Positions 34,259-43,324 are shown, counted from the first letter of the stretch. The stretch: 64,000 nucleotides of DNA from JAYEHL01 sp041653935 (GCA_041653935.1 JBAZEO010000004.1:1-64000), one strand, 5' to 3'. Made by a program: numbers and translations. The notes: generated by a model from the letters alone, not told the origin.

Positions 34259-36325
34259 TTAATTACGGTTGACTCTCGACTTTCCACCGGCCTTCTCGAC
34301 GGTGAGGACGTCGTCGAACAGAGTCTTGACCGCGGCGACGTGCGATATGCACATGACCTGCGGGAACCGCTTGCCTAGCCCGACGAGTATCTCGCTGAAC
34401 CGCTCCACGCTCTCGTCGTCCAGGCCGATGAAGGTCTCGTCGAAGATGCGGAAGCGGCACTTCTGCATGGAGGCGAGGGCTTCCGTGATGGCCACGGACA
34501 CCTTCATCCTCTCGCCGCCGCTGTACCCGTCGTAGTCGATCTCCCGGCCTTCCGCGTTCGTCACCGTGATGAACAGCCCTTCTACCGATTTCTTGCCGTC
34601 GGCCGATGGCTTCTGCGTGGAGAGCGACACCCGCATCCCCGAGAGCGATGACAGGATCTCGTTCGCCCGCGCCTCCAGCCTCGGGATGAGGCGGTCGACG
34701 ACCATGGCCTTTACGCCGTTGGTGCCCAAGGCATCCTTGACCAGCGTGACGTCATCAAGAGTCGAGGACAGGGATTCCGCTGAAGCTCTTGCGACTTTCA
34801 GCGCCTCTTTGCTCGCCTCGACCTCCTTCCTGACCTTCTCGATCTCACGGGTGACAGCCTCAGCCTCGCTGAGCTCCCTGTCGGCATTGCGCAGGGAAAG
34901 CGAGAGGTCGTCCTCCCTTGACTTCTGGTCCCTGTACGCTGCCTCAAGCGCCGGGACGGCCGAGACGTAGCCTGAGGTCTCTCTACCAAGGATGTCCAGC
35001 TCGCTTGAAATGGATTCCCTTTCGGCGTTCAGCCTTTCGGCCGCGGACTTCTCTTCCTCCAGGGCGGAGAGCATGGCTTTCGCCGTCACCCCCTGGACCA
35101 TGAGGTTTTTTTCCTCGGCGCTGAGGGCGATTGAGTCAGCTTCGCCCTTCATCCTAGCGATCTCCGCGGAAACCCTGGCGTTCTCTGACTTCAGGGCATC
35201 GAGGTCGGCGCGGGCCCTCGCGACTGCCTCGTCAACCTCCGCCTTCCGGGAGTCGCGCGCCTTGGCCGCTATCGGGCACTCCTTGCCGATCACGGGGCAT
35301 TCCTCGGCGTTCTCGACGGCGATGCCGGCTGACTTCACTGACAGCCTGACTATCTCGTCCTCGAGCCCCTTCGTGCCCCTTACGGCAGGGGCTAGGAGCC
35401 TTACCGTCTCGTAGAGCTCGCTGGCGCGCCTGTCGCGCTCCACGAGCCTCTCAGACTCCTTCTGGCGTTCCTTGAACGCTTTGATGTCATTGTCTATGTC
35501 ATCGACGCTCCTGACGCTCCTGAGGGCCTGGAGGCGGTCGTTGAGGGCGTTCAGCCGGTCCTTCTTGGATTGAATGACGGCATCGGCCGACTTTGCCCCC
35601 GAAAGGGACGAGGCTGCCTCTTCGGATGCCCTCTTCGCGTCGGCGAGTTCGGCAGTGACTGACGATACCCTGGACTTCAGCTGGTTGATGTCGGCAGTGA
35701 AGATGGACTCAAGCGCCTCCAGTTGCGGAGTCTTGTCCATCCTCTCGAGCACCGCGACTTCCGACTTCCTCTCGGACAGCAAGATCGACATTTCCGAACC
35801 CTTCAGCTTGGCCTTCTCCAGCCATCCGTCGATGACCTCGCCGCCGGCCATCTCGAGGAGCAGCTCCTTGCGCCTTGCGGCCGTGGCCTTCACGAACGAG
35901 TCAGGAGTTTCCTGCGGGGAGACGACGGAGTTCACGAAGAGCCCGTACGAGCACCCTGTGATCTCCCTCTCGATGAACGCCTGCCTCTCCTTGGTCCCCT
36001 CGAGGGGTGGAAGAGTCCGCATGGGCGAGTCCAGCGTGATGGCGATAGACTGCGTTCCCTTTGACGAGCACGACCTGAAGATCGTCCACCTGTCGTCGCC
36101 GTCGTCGAGGGTGAGCGTGACGGACATGCCGTCCTTTCCCTTCATGACGAGCCCGCGCGTGTCCGTGCGGCCCACGCCGTAGAGGGCGAAGGCGATCGAG
36201 TCAGCCACTGATGTTTTCCCTGACCCGCTGGCCCCGTCGATGAGCAGCCTGAGCTCGCCGTCGAAGTCGATCTCGGTAGCCTCATGGGACAGGAAGTTAT
36301 TCAGCTTTAGTTTCTTCAGCAGCAT
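34259..36325 (-). CDS. SbcC/Rad50-like (T4 gp46-type) recombination ATPase
   Basis: A 688-residue SMC-like ATPase: Walker A GASGSGKTS near residue 35, Q-loop-like SVVSPQETPDSF, long coiled coils (residues ~170-540) with a central cysteine pair in EECPVIGKECP (hook region), signature YSGGERMKVSVA, and Walker B FRIFDETFIGLDD near the C-terminus. With the SbcD-like gene at 37,100-38,140 it would form a DNA end-processing nuclease complex for recombination and replication. It overlaps the 36,297 gene by 29 bp. Confidence 0.88.
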   Translation of the reverse strand: MLLKKLKLNNFLSHEATEIDFDGELRLLIDGASGSGKTSVADSIAFALYGVGRTDTRGLVMKGKDGMSVTLTLDDGDDRWTIFRSCSSKGTQSIAITLDSPMRTLPPLEGTKERQAFIEREITGCSYGLFVNSVVSPQETPDSFVKATAARRKELLLEMAGGEVIDGWLEKAKLKGSEMSILLSERKSEVAVLERMDKTPQLEALESIFTADINQLKSRVSSVTAELADAKRASEEAASSLSGAKSADAVIQSKKDRLNALNDRLQALRSVRSVDDIDNDIKAFKERQKESERLVERDRRASELYETVRLLAPAVRGTKGLEDEIVRLSVKSAGIAVENAEECPVIGKECPIAAKARDSRKAEVDEAVARARADLDALKSENARVSAEIARMKGEADSIALSAEEKNLMVQGVTAKAMLSALEEEKSAAERLNAERESISSELDILGRETSGYVSAVPALEAAYRDQKSREDDLSLSLRNADRELSEAEAVTREIEKVRKEVEASKEALKVARASAESLSSTLDDVTLVKDALGTNGVKAMVVDRLIPRLEARANEILSSLSGMRVSLSTQKPSADGKKSVEGLFITVTNAEGREIDYDGYSGGERMKVSVAITEALASMQKCRFRIFDETFIGLDDESVERFSEILVGLGKRFPQVMCISHVAAVKTLFDDVLTVEKAGGKSRVNRN

Positions 36326-36632
36326 TTTCTTGCATGATTACCTTGGCATCCTCCGTCTGGCTCCTGATGCCGTTCACGACGACCTCGGCCATCGACGGGG
36401 AGATCTTGCGCCTGCCGATCTCGCTTACGTACAGGTCCTTGATCTGCTGAGGAGCCTTCGACTCATCGAGTGCCGCAATGACGTCCTGCATGGCCTTGTC
36501 GGACTGCTCGTCAGTGAAGGTCTCGACGACCGACGGGCCGCTGATGATGCAGCCGATTATGACGTTGGCCTTCTTACCGCAGTGCGGGCACAGTGCCTCG
36601 CCGTTTACCGTGACGTTAGTCTGTTCGTCCAT
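36297..36632 (-). CDS. Small CxxC protein, 111 aa
   Basis: The N-terminus has CPHCGKKANVIIGC, a possible zinc knuckle; the rest is acidic and helical. It overlaps both the SbcC-like gene (29 bp) and the RuvC-like gene (17 bp), so the set is translationally coupled. It could regulate or load the nuclease complex. No family is recognised. Confidence 0.6.
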   Translation of the reverse strand: MDEQTNVTVNGEALCPHCGKKANVIIGCIISGPSVVETFTDEQSDKAMQDVIAALDESKAPQQIKDLYVSEIGRRKISPSMAEVVVNGIRSQTEDAKVIMQENAAEETKAE

Positions 36633-37167
36633 ATGAGTTGTAGGAATGGCGGGCGATTAGTATCGCGTCGCTTATGCCGTGGTTCCGGCCGATTTTAATC
36701 GTTGGGTAAAGCCTCACTGCCTCAATGAGCGATTCCTTCTTGGTGTCCTCGACCTTACCGCCGAAGATCTCCCTCTGCCACTTTGGCGGGTCATGGTGGT
36801 TCACTTCAGTGCAGGTCAGCTCCAGGAAGCACCTCATCGTCCCGTATGACTGCCCGAAGGTGAACATCGACCTGACTCCCTGGCCGGGCATGGCATGGGC
36901 GACCTCGATGGCGCCTATGACCGTCCCCCTAAGGAGCGGTAGGACCAGCGACGCTAGGGACGTGACGTCTATCTCCCGCCTCGTCTTGCCCTTGCCCTGA
37001 AGCTTCCTGATCGGCATCTTGCCGTACCCGAGCAGCTTTCCCCTCCCGTCGATCACCGCCCAGCCCCCTGACAGGCCGTTATCGATCCCAACGTGACGGT
37101 CAGGACTTGTCGATCTCGTTCCATCCGTTGATGATCCTTTCCTTGTCGACGCCTTTTTTCTCGGCAT
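36616..37167 (-). CDS. RuvC-like Holliday-junction resolvase
   Basis: A 183-residue RNase H-fold nuclease of the RuvC type: first acidic residue in HVGIDNGLSGGWAVID (Asp29), second in IGAIEVAHAMPGQG (Glu), and the C-terminal HGISDAILIARH (Asp). The GQG...FGQSYG segment matches RuvC. It would cut recombination junctions before packaging. The start overlaps the SbcD-like gene by 68 bp; the first ~24 residues are basic and may be dispensable. Confidence 0.8.
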   Translation of the reverse strand: MPRKKASTRKGSSTDGTRSTSPDRHVGIDNGLSGGWAVIDGRGKLLGYGKMPIRKLQGKGKTRREIDVTSLASLVLPLLRGTVIGAIEVAHAMPGQGVRSMFTFGQSYGTMRCFLELTCTEVNHHDPPKWQREIFGGKVEDTKKESLIEAVRLYPTIKIGRNHGISDAILIARHSYNSYGRTD

Positions 37168-38140
37168 ATTCGGTCAGGAGTTCGGTTGGGTTAATGGATA
37201 TCGGGCCGTCGTCCGCAGATTCCGTTCGCTCCCGAGAGGCGGCAGACACGCACGACACCTCGACGTTCGCGGGAAGCGCGGCGATCTCGGCGTCAGTCGG
37301 GGGAACGGTAACCACGATGCGGTAGAAGTCCGCGTCGCCTATTCCTTCCATTGCCTCCTTGACCGTCTCTGCCTTGACGCGCCTCATGGCACGCCCTGGG
37401 AGCGTCACCTCGCTGACCGCCGTACCGTCGACGACGAACACTTTTTTCGGGGTGTCGTCACCGGCCTCCTCAGACATGATTGACCCGGCGACGATCACGT
37501 TCCCGTACGTCCCAGGCCTATGGATATGCCCGTGGAAGGACAGCTTGGACTTTTCCGACACGATCTCCCTTGGCAGGACGGGCTCGCCCTTCAGCATATC
37601 GGTGGTGCCGTTGGCCATCGCCGTCCCGGAGACGGAATGGTGGGTGAACAGCATGTCGCACCCTTCCGCGACTCCCGTGACGATCTCGTCGGCTAGCGCC
37701 CTGGTGTCCTGGCCTGATCCGCACCTCATGTACGGCACGAAGTGGAGCGTCCTGCCTCCCGCCACTGACGTTTCCGGCTTCCCGGACACCACGTGCCACT
37801 TCTTTCCGGACAGCGCGCGTATGTAGTCGAGGGCGCCTGAACCGTCGGCGTACGTGTCGTGGTTCCCGCCGAGGATGACTATCTCAGGGTAGCTGCCGAG
37901 GCTCTCGAGGAACGCGGTGGCCGAGAACAGAGCGGATGACGGGTTGGACCGGTGGTCGAACATGTCACCGAGGATGACCACAAGGTCACATGCCCTCGCG
38001 GCTTCGGCGACAGACAGCTCGATGCCTGCCCGCTCGGTGACGCGCCTGTCAGAAAACGACGCGGCATGGCCGTATGTCTCCTTGAAGTGCATGTCGCCTA
38101 TCACGCAGGTCGTGAACCCCTCTTTGAGATTAAGTTCCAT
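37100..38140 (-). CDS. SbcD/Mre11-like (T4 gp47-type) metallophosphoesterase
   Basis: All five phosphoesterase motifs are visible: GDMHF, GDMFDHR, GGNHD, FTHHS and FHGHIHRP. The protein is 346 residues, like phage gp47-type subunits, and lacks a large capping domain. With the SbcC-like ATPase it would act as a Mn-dependent nuclease on DNA ends. It lies downstream of the 267-aa gene, separated by a hairpin at 38,163-38,203. Confidence 0.9.
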   Translation of the reverse strand: MELNLKEGFTTCVIGDMHFKETYGHAASFSDRRVTERAGIELSVAEAARACDLVVILGDMFDHRSNPSSALFSATAFLESLGSYPEIVILGGNHDTYADGSGALDYIRALSGKKWHVVSGKPETSVAGGRTLHFVPYMRCGSGQDTRALADEIVTGVAEGCDMLFTHHSVSGTAMANGTTDMLKGEPVLPREIVSEKSKLSFHGHIHRPGTYGNVIVAGSIMSEEAGDDTPKKVFVVDGTAVSEVTLPGRAMRRVKAETVKEAMEGIGDADFYRIVVTVPPTDAEIAALPANVEVSCVSAASRERTESADDGPISINPTELLTEYAEKKGVDKERIINGWNEIDKS

Positions 38141-38162
38141 TATCGTTGATTGTTAGCAAATC

Positions 38163-38203
38163 AAGAGGGGCCTGCCAGTTAAAGAGCAGACCCCTCTTTT
38201 TTT
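38163..38203. terminator. Hairpin terminator/attenuator
   Basis: AAGAGGGG-(C)-CTGC pairs with GCAG-(A)-CCCCTCTT around a 10-base loop. The T7 tract follows on the plus strand; on the minus strand, the direction of the flanking genes, only CTTGATTT follows. It is therefore a strong stop rightward and at most a partial attenuator leftward between the 267-aa and SbcD-like genes. Confidence 0.6.
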
Positions 38204-38206
38204 CTC

Positions 38207-39010
38207 CTAGGAGTTCAGCTTGTCGAAGATGGCCTTGTAGTTCTCCGGGACGAGCTCGAGCCCGGTAAACGAGGCAATGAACGCCTTGGCCTTGTCCTCT
38301 TCCTTGATGCCGTACTTGCTGTTGGCGAGCGCGAGGGCTGCCATCAGCAAGTCGTCAGCGTCGCCGGAGAAAGCCTCCTCTACGGACACGGCGTCAGGCG
38401 CGGCGTCCTCCTTGGCTTCCTCGGAATACGGCTTGCCGTTCTTGGTCACGACCTTGAAATGGCGCTTCCCGTCGATGAAGTCACCCGGGATCTCCTGCTT
38501 CTCGAAGAGGGTTGAGCCTAGGTTCCCGTTGCCCTTGCCGATCACGTCAGGCGAGCCGATGAGCTTCACGGAGTGGACGTCGAAGCCCTTCTTCGACTTG
38601 ACCTTGCCCTCATAGAAGAAGCCGGCGTAGTCTCCGACGCTGAGGTCCTTCATGGCCTGTTCGGCACAGATGCGACTGGACTGGAGGGAGAACAAGCCAA
38701 TGTGCTTGGTCTCGCTGGCCGTCTCGCCGGTCTGGTGGTTGCCGTCGATGACGCCCTTGCGCTCGGTGATCTTGACGTCCTCGATGGTGATCGAGAAGGT
38801 CTTGGAACCGAAATCCTTAGTGTCGGTGTTGTAGAACTGAACGCTGGTTACTTCCTTGACCGTGCCGGAGACGAGGGTGCCTACGCCGTAGTCGCGGTTG
38901 CCCTTGATGACGATGTCGTTCTGGTTCTTGCTGGCGCCGAGACGGATGTTGGTCGGGATCTCGACGTTTGACGGAGTGGCTGCCACTCCGGTGCTGAGTA
39001 GGTCTTCCAT
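38207..39010 (-). CDS. Unknown replication-cluster protein, 267 aa (ssDNA-binding candidate)
   Basis: The first ~200 residues are beta-rich (GVGTLVSGTVKEVTSVQFYN, FSITIEDVKITERKG, YAGFFYEGKVKSK) and could hold an OB-fold; then an acidic helical tail (AKEDAAPDAVSVEEAFSGDADD). An OB domain plus acidic tail is the pattern of phage single-stranded DNA-binding proteins, and no other SSB is seen in the window. I cannot confirm the fold by eye. A stand-alone leader of ~60 bp without ORF precedes it. Confidence 0.5.
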   Translation of the reverse strand: MEDLLSTGVAATPSNVEIPTNIRLGASKNQNDIVIKGNRDYGVGTLVSGTVKEVTSVQFYNTDTKDFGSKTFSITIEDVKITERKGVIDGNHQTGETASETKHIGLFSLQSSRICAEQAMKDLSVGDYAGFFYEGKVKSKKGFDVHSVKLIGSPDVIGKGNGNLGSTLFEKQEIPGDFIDGKRHFKVVTKNGKPYSEEAKEDAAPDAVSVEEAFSGDADDLLMAALALANSKYGIKEEDKAKAFIASFTGLELVPENYKAIFDKLNS

Positions 39011-39075
39011 ATGGGAAGTGTGTCTTAGTGTGTATTATGTCGCTTCGTGCCGCTGTCTGCGGAACGAAGTTCATT

Positions 39076-39549
39076 CTAGCAATTCTTTTTTGACCTGTCA
39101 AGCGGATTGCTCACGGGGACTTTCGACATGTCGTAGGAGCGGTAGTTCACGCCACCCTTCCTAATGAGATTTAGCTTGGTTGAGCCACATTTCGAGCAGA
39201 ATGCGTCAAGCTTGTGTGACCAGCAGGCGACTGCCTTCTTGCACCCGCGGCAGTAGTACATGTCCGGGTCAGGCAGCCCCTTGCTGCGGAAATGGTTACG
39301 GATGGAGGAGGCGTTGGCCATGATCTTCGCCTTGAAGTTGGTATGGTATTTTTCCCTGGCATAGTCCACCCTCTCCCTCTTCTTCTCGGGGATCAGCGAC
39401 GCGTAAGCCTTTCTCTTCCTCTCATTGACGGCCTCCCTGTTGGTCGGGTCGCTTCGCCATTTCCTGTTGCGCTCGTTCTCCTTTTCACGGTTGTTGACCC
39501 TCCACCTTCTTCGTGACTCTTTTTTTCTTGCCTTCTCCTCGTCGTCCAT
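39076..39549 (-). CDS. Basic zinc-finger protein, 157 aa
   Basis: The ATG at 39,549 (MDDEEKARKK) is chosen over an upstream TTG. The N-terminal half is an Arg/Lys/Glu-rich helix with NRKWRSDPTNRE and NERKRKAY, the repeat often found next to HNH domains in phage proteins; the C-terminal half has CRGCKKAV and FCSKCGS, a four-cysteine zinc ribbon. No HNH triad is seen. It overlaps the SNF2 gene end by 65 bp. Probably DNA-binding. Confidence 0.6.
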   Translation of the reverse strand: MDDEEKARKKESRRRWRVNNREKENERNRKWRSDPTNREAVNERKRKAYASLIPEKKRERVDYAREKYHTNFKAKIMANASSIRNHFRSKGLPDPDMYYCRGCKKAVACWSHKLDAFCSKCGSTKLNLIRKGGVNYRSYDMSKVPVSNPLDRSKKNC

Positions 39550-41386
39550 GCTGCTGGTGGTTCTTGGCCTCTTCAAGGGCCATCTTTATTATCTCCTTCT
39601 CGCTCATGCCGAATACCGCGTCGTTGATTCCCTCCTTGACGTCATGAATTTTCCTGTGGAACATGTCGATCCACGTGCCCTTGGCCGTCAGCTGGTAGAC
39701 GGTCACGGGCTTGTCCTGTCCGATGCGGTGGGCGCGCGAGTACGCCTGCTTGTGGACGTCCGGCAGCCAGTCGTAGTCGCAGAACACCACGGCGGAGGCG
39801 GCGTTGAGGGTAAGGCCCTCTCCCGCGCTCCTCATGCCTCCCACGAACACGCGGCACTCAGGGTCCTCGTTGAAGCGCCTCATCAGCTCCTTCCTCTCCT
39901 CGTTGGGAACCTCGCCGTTCACGGTGACGCAACGGTCGCCGTAGTATTCCGACATCTGGCCCATGGCCTCGCGGAAGCACGAGAAGACGATGACCTTCTC
40001 CGACCCGATCATGTCGTCGATGAGGTCAATGGCCAGCTCCGCCTTGGCCGCCGAGCAGGCCATCCTCATTGCCGTCAGCTGCGCGAGCTGGCCCCCGCCG
40101 TCGTCCGACAGGTACTCCCTCTCGGCTTCCCTGTACGCCTTGCCCGTGTCGTCCGGCAGGTCGACGTCGACCGTGACGAAGGTTATCGGCGGGAGTTCCT
40201 TGCACACTTCATTCTTCATGCGTCGGACGTAGAACGGCTCGATTAACTTGGCCAGCTCGTCCTGGTTCCTGACTCCCTTGAACTCGGTGCCGAACCTGTT
40301 CTTGACGGCGTTCGTGTACCTGTTGAGGAACCCCCAACGGCTCGGGAAGACCTTGGGAGCCACGGCGCTGACCAGCGGGTAGAAGTCCTCCATCCGATTG
40401 GGGATCGGCGTGCCGGTCAGCCCGATCACCTTTTTCGAGACGTCTATCAGCCCCTTGCACGCGTTGCCCATCCTTGACCCACCGACCAGCTTGGGCGGGT
40501 TCATGACCCTCTCCCTTGCCTTACGGATGGCTGCCGTCATCGCCGCCGTGGGGGTCCTGCCGATCGACCTCATGGCCTTGTCGCGCGACAGCAGCATGTT
40601 GAGCTTGTCCCTGTCCTTCTGGAGGGCGGCCATGGACGGCGGGTGTCCAGTCGACTTTACCCTATGGAACTCATCGCCCACGAAGCACTCGAACCCCCTC
40701 CTCTTGAACTCCTCCTCGAAGGCGTAGACGATGTCGTAGTTGACGATGAATATGTCGTGACTGTCCCACGTGTCGTCGTCGATCGTACCCTTCGTGCCGG
40801 ACAGCACGGTCGCCTTGAGCGTCGTGTGCTTGGCGACCTCGGCCATCCAGACGTGCTTGATGACGGCCGGGCAGACGACGACCGTCTTTCCGGCCACCTG
40901 GTCGGCGACATAGGCGAGCGTCTGGAGGGTTTTCCCGAGCCCGGGCTGGTCGCAGTTCAGCAGCCTCCCGCCGTTCCTCCTGCACTTGTCGACCGCGAGG
41001 GACTGGTAGGGACGCAGCTGGGTCTTGACGTTTTTGTAGTTCTGCGGAGGATCCTCCACTAACGCCTCCTCCGCAGGGTACTCCCATCCCTTGGGTACCT
41101 CTAGCTTGCCCCTGATCCCCCCCGCGAACCCCTCGGCGTGCTGCCTGGTATCGGCGTCGCGCAGCTCGCGCATGTCCGCGGCAGTCGCGGGATCGAGGGA
41201 CGGGTGAAGGTAGGACAAGATGTCGAACATCGCGTGCCGGTCAAGGACTATGAGCCTGCCGTTCGCGTTGACGACGACGCCATTGTCGTAAAGGCCGGCC
41301 ACCTTGTTGATCATCGTCACCCCCCGGAAGTCAGTCGCCTTTACCTCGTAACCGAACGGCATCTTGAACGCGTTGCTAGAAGCCAT
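39485..41386 (-). CDS. SNF2-family DNA-dependent ATPase/helicase-like protein
   Basis: A 633-residue SF2 protein: motif I CDQPGLGKTLQ, motif Ia VVVCPAV, motif II GDEFH (instead of DEAH or DEGH), motif III GLTGTPI, motif IV VIVFSCFREAM, motif V AGEGLTLNAAS and motif VI QAYSRAHRIGQ. The last two are diagnostic of SNF2 ATPases such as SMARCAL1/RapA-like proteins. The N-terminal ~110 residues are a separate domain. It could remodel forks or displace bound proteins. It lies in the recombination operon. Confidence 0.88.
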   Translation of the reverse strand: MASSNAFKMPFGYEVKATDFRGVTMINKVAGLYDNGVVVNANGRLIVLDRHAMFDILSYLHPSLDPATAADMRELRDADTRQHAEGFAGGIRGKLEVPKGWEYPAEEALVEDPPQNYKNVKTQLRPYQSLAVDKCRRNGGRLLNCDQPGLGKTLQTLAYVADQVAGKTVVVCPAVIKHVWMAEVAKHTTLKATVLSGTKGTIDDDTWDSHDIFIVNYDIVYAFEEEFKRRGFECFVGDEFHRVKSTGHPPSMAALQKDRDKLNMLLSRDKAMRSIGRTPTAAMTAAIRKARERVMNPPKLVGGSRMGNACKGLIDVSKKVIGLTGTPIPNRMEDFYPLVSAVAPKVFPSRWGFLNRYTNAVKNRFGTEFKGVRNQDELAKLIEPFYVRRMKNEVCKELPPITFVTVDVDLPDDTGKAYREAEREYLSDDGGGQLAQLTAMRMACSAAKAELAIDLIDDMIGSEKVIVFSCFREAMGQMSEYYGDRCVTVNGEVPNEERKELMRRFNEDPECRVFVGGMRSAGEGLTLNAASAVVFCDYDWLPDVHKQAYSRAHRIGQDKPVTVYQLTAKGTWIDMFHRKIHDVKEGINDAVFGMSEKEIIKMALEEAKNHQQHGRRGEGKKKRVTKKVEGQQP

Positions 41387-41696
41387 AGACCCGATTGTGC
41401 AGCTTGATCCACCCCTCGGCCCTCCTCATGAGGTCATACGCGTATTCTTTCCTGCCGTCGGCTTCAGCCGTACTCGATGCCTTCAGGAGCATGCTGATGT
41501 CCTCAAGCATGACACTGCGCGGAATGCGCACTATCATGTTCCTCAGCCGGTAACTCTCGAAGTACATCCTCTTGTGCTCCATTATCTGGTACGCCATCCT
41601 GACCTGCTGGATCGTGAACCACGACATCTCAAACGACGGGTCGTCGACGGAGGCCATGGCTACCAGGTCGTTTGCCAGGTTTCTCTTAGAGATCAC
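41376..41696 (-). CDS. Unknown protein, 106 aa
   Basis: Helical, Met/Arg-rich protein (SWFTIQQVRMAYQIMEHKRMYFESYRL) with no recognised family. Its GTG start overlaps the previous stop (GTGA at 41,693-41,696) and its stop overlaps the SNF2 start by 11 bp, so it is translationally coupled to both and may be an SNF2 partner. Confidence 0.6.
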   Translation of the reverse strand: MISKRNLANDLVAMASVDDPSFEMSWFTIQQVRMAYQIMEHKRMYFESYRLRNMIVRIPRSVMLEDISMLLKASSTAEADGRKEYAYDLMRRAEGWIKLHNRVYGF

Positions 41697-42715
41697 AGGC
41701 CAACCACCTCATTAACCAGTGTTTTCTTGACGGCTTCCCTGACGGAAGAGTATTCGCCGCTGCTGCCGTAGGCGTCAAGGTCCTCGATAAGCGAGATCAT
41801 CGATCGGATGACCCTAATCTTGCCGTCAGCTGACGGCTTCTCGCTTGTTGAGCCAATTCCAAATGCTTCACTGCCGATCGCGGGCGGGGAGACGGGAGTT
41901 CCAGCCTCGACTCCGCATTCAGCGGCCTCTTCCGGTGCATCGTCCGTGGACTCTTCGATTTCCCTGACTATCGTCCCCATGGCGACAGCGAGCAGGTAGT
42001 CCATCTTCTCATCGCCTGGATAGCAGAAAATACGGTCAAACTCCTCTAACCCGTCCTTCTTCAGGCCAGCCTCGACAATCTCATTAGTCTCGGACGTGAC
42101 GGGGATTACGGCGCCTTTTTCGATCGCGTAAGCCATGGCCGCCGACGTGAACTTGAAAATCCTGCCTGAAACGCCGATGTTCATCGCCAAGAGCTTGGCC
42201 GAGAACGGAAGCATCTGTGCCGTCAAATCGAACCTCCTCATCATGGCGTAGATGACGTTTGACGAGTACAGGAAGATCGACGTGTTGTCGAACCTGTCGA
42301 CGCCGCACGCCAAGTCGAACTTAGTCTCTATGGACGAGCAGAAGTTTATCAGTTGCCCTACCGTGGCTTTTTCAAGCACCTTCACCGGTCTGGCCTCTGG
42401 GGGAGCTGCCTTAATGGTTTTGGCCTTTTTTTGCCTTACGGCCCCTACCCTTTCTTTCTGCACGTGCGAAGACTCGTTCGGCTTGGGATCAAGACCGACA
42501 GTGCCGGAAAGCGGGTATTCCGTGATGAACTCGTCGATCTCCCCCTTTGGGACCCTGATCTTGCCGTCCTCGTTCTCTATGACCGTAAATGACTTTGACC
42601 TGTCTCCCGTCATGACTCCTTTTATTTCCTTCCCGTCTTTCATTATTATCCTGACTTTCTTTCCCTTGTAAGTCACTAGATGTTGTGACGATTTTGTCGT
42701 AGATGGTATGCTCAT
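41693..42715 (-). CDS. Unknown protein with N-terminal LSm/SH3-like barrel, 340 aa
   Basis: Residues ~15-60 (YKGKKVRIIMKDGKEIKGVM, RSKSFTVIENEDGKIRVPKGEIDEF) have the strand spacing of an Sm/LSm- or SH3-like small barrel. The middle (residues 110-245) is helical; the C-terminal third is low complexity and then helical. I do not recognise the whole protein. It heads the SNF2 sub-operon, directly downstream of a structured intergenic segment at 42,772-42,876. RNA or DNA binding is a guess from the barrel. Confidence 0.6.
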   Translation of the reverse strand: MSIPSTTKSSQHLVTYKGKKVRIIMKDGKEIKGVMTGDRSKSFTVIENEDGKIRVPKGEIDEFITEYPLSGTVGLDPKPNESSHVQKERVGAVRQKKAKTIKAAPPEARPVKVLEKATVGQLINFCSSIETKFDLACGVDRFDNTSIFLYSSNVIYAMMRRFDLTAQMLPFSAKLLAMNIGVSGRIFKFTSAAMAYAIEKGAVIPVTSETNEIVEAGLKKDGLEEFDRIFCYPGDEKMDYLLAVAMGTIVREIEESTDDAPEEAAECGVEAGTPVSPPAIGSEAFGIGSTSEKPSADGKIRVIRSMISLIEDLDAYGSSGEYSSVREAVKKTLVNEVVGL

Positions 42716-42771
42716 ACTTTTATGATTTAATGTAATGAATTTGCCCTTGTACCTAAACGGTAATCAGTGAG

Positions 42772-42876
42772 GTAATGTCCCCAGGACAGGACATCACGGT
42801 CAGGGATACCGAAGCCGTAGCTGCGGATATCCTGAGTGAGCGAGCCACGTTTGAATGGGGACATTACTCCCCTGAC
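42772..42876 (-). ncRNA. Structured intergenic RNA candidate with alternative helices
   Basis: An 11-bp perfect inverted repeat, GTAATGTCCCC (42,772-42,782) with GGGGACATTAC (42,857-42,867), encloses 74 bases that form at least one inner hairpin around AGCCGTAGCT. GTCAGGG (42,799-42,805) can instead pair with CCCTGAC (42,870-42,876), a competing helix. Lies between two minus-strand genes and has no ORF. It could be a leader switch for the 340-aa gene. Strand is assumed from the operon. Confidence 0.45.
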
Positions 42877-42980
42877 TAACTCAGGGAAAGGAATGCCTGT
42901 GCCGTCGAGACGGCTATTGCCATCGCAACGACCAGCGTCGACAGGGCAATGATTATCTTTAACACGATGTGCTTTTCCAT
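42876..42980 (-). CDS. 34-aa single-helix membrane protein
   Basis: ATG at 42,980, 13 bp after the upstream stop. The peptide is one hydrophobic helix (VLKIIIALSTLVVAMAIAV) after MEKH, ending in AQAFLSLS. A longer in-frame reading to 43,079 overlaps the neighbouring gene and is unlikely. Its role in the membrane is unknown. Confidence 0.5.
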   Translation of the reverse strand: MEKHIVLKIIIALSTLVVAMAIAVSTAQAFLSLS

Positions 42981-42993
42981 GAGTTCGCTTGCG

Positions 42994-43284
42994 CTAGGAC
43001 TGGTCCTCAAGTTTTGTCTCAATGGCGAGGATGTCGCTGTAATTGACGGCAAGGACCAGGTCATCACCGTCGACAGCAAGCGGGTGAGCGGCAGCCCTGA
43101 TGAAGTAAACCCTGTTGCCGGCCTCGTCCGTACCGCACGGCGTCATTGGAAATCGCGGGATCATCTCGAGGGCGCTTGCCTCCTTGCGGTGGCCCTCGAG
43201 GTTATAGAGGTCGAGGGTGGCGCGGGGAATCGGGTAGCGGATTATGGCATGGGTCGCGTAGGGTGTGAAAATCTTGTCTGTCAT
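42994..43284 (-). CDS. Unknown protein, 96 aa
   Basis: A compact beta/alpha protein with no recognised family (IIRYPIPRATLDLYNLEGHRKEAS; RVYFIRAAAHPLAVDGDDLVLAVNYSD). No membrane segment or cysteine cluster. Neighbours are small membrane and zinc-ribbon proteins in the leftward accessory run. Confidence 0.55.
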   Translation of the reverse strand: MTDKIFTPYATHAIIRYPIPRATLDLYNLEGHRKEASALEMIPRFPMTPCGTDEAGNRVYFIRAAAHPLAVDGDDLVLAVNYSDILAIETKLEDQS

Positions 43285-43324
43285 AACGTGGCTATTTTAA
43301 TTAGGCGTTCACGTTGTGTCGTTA

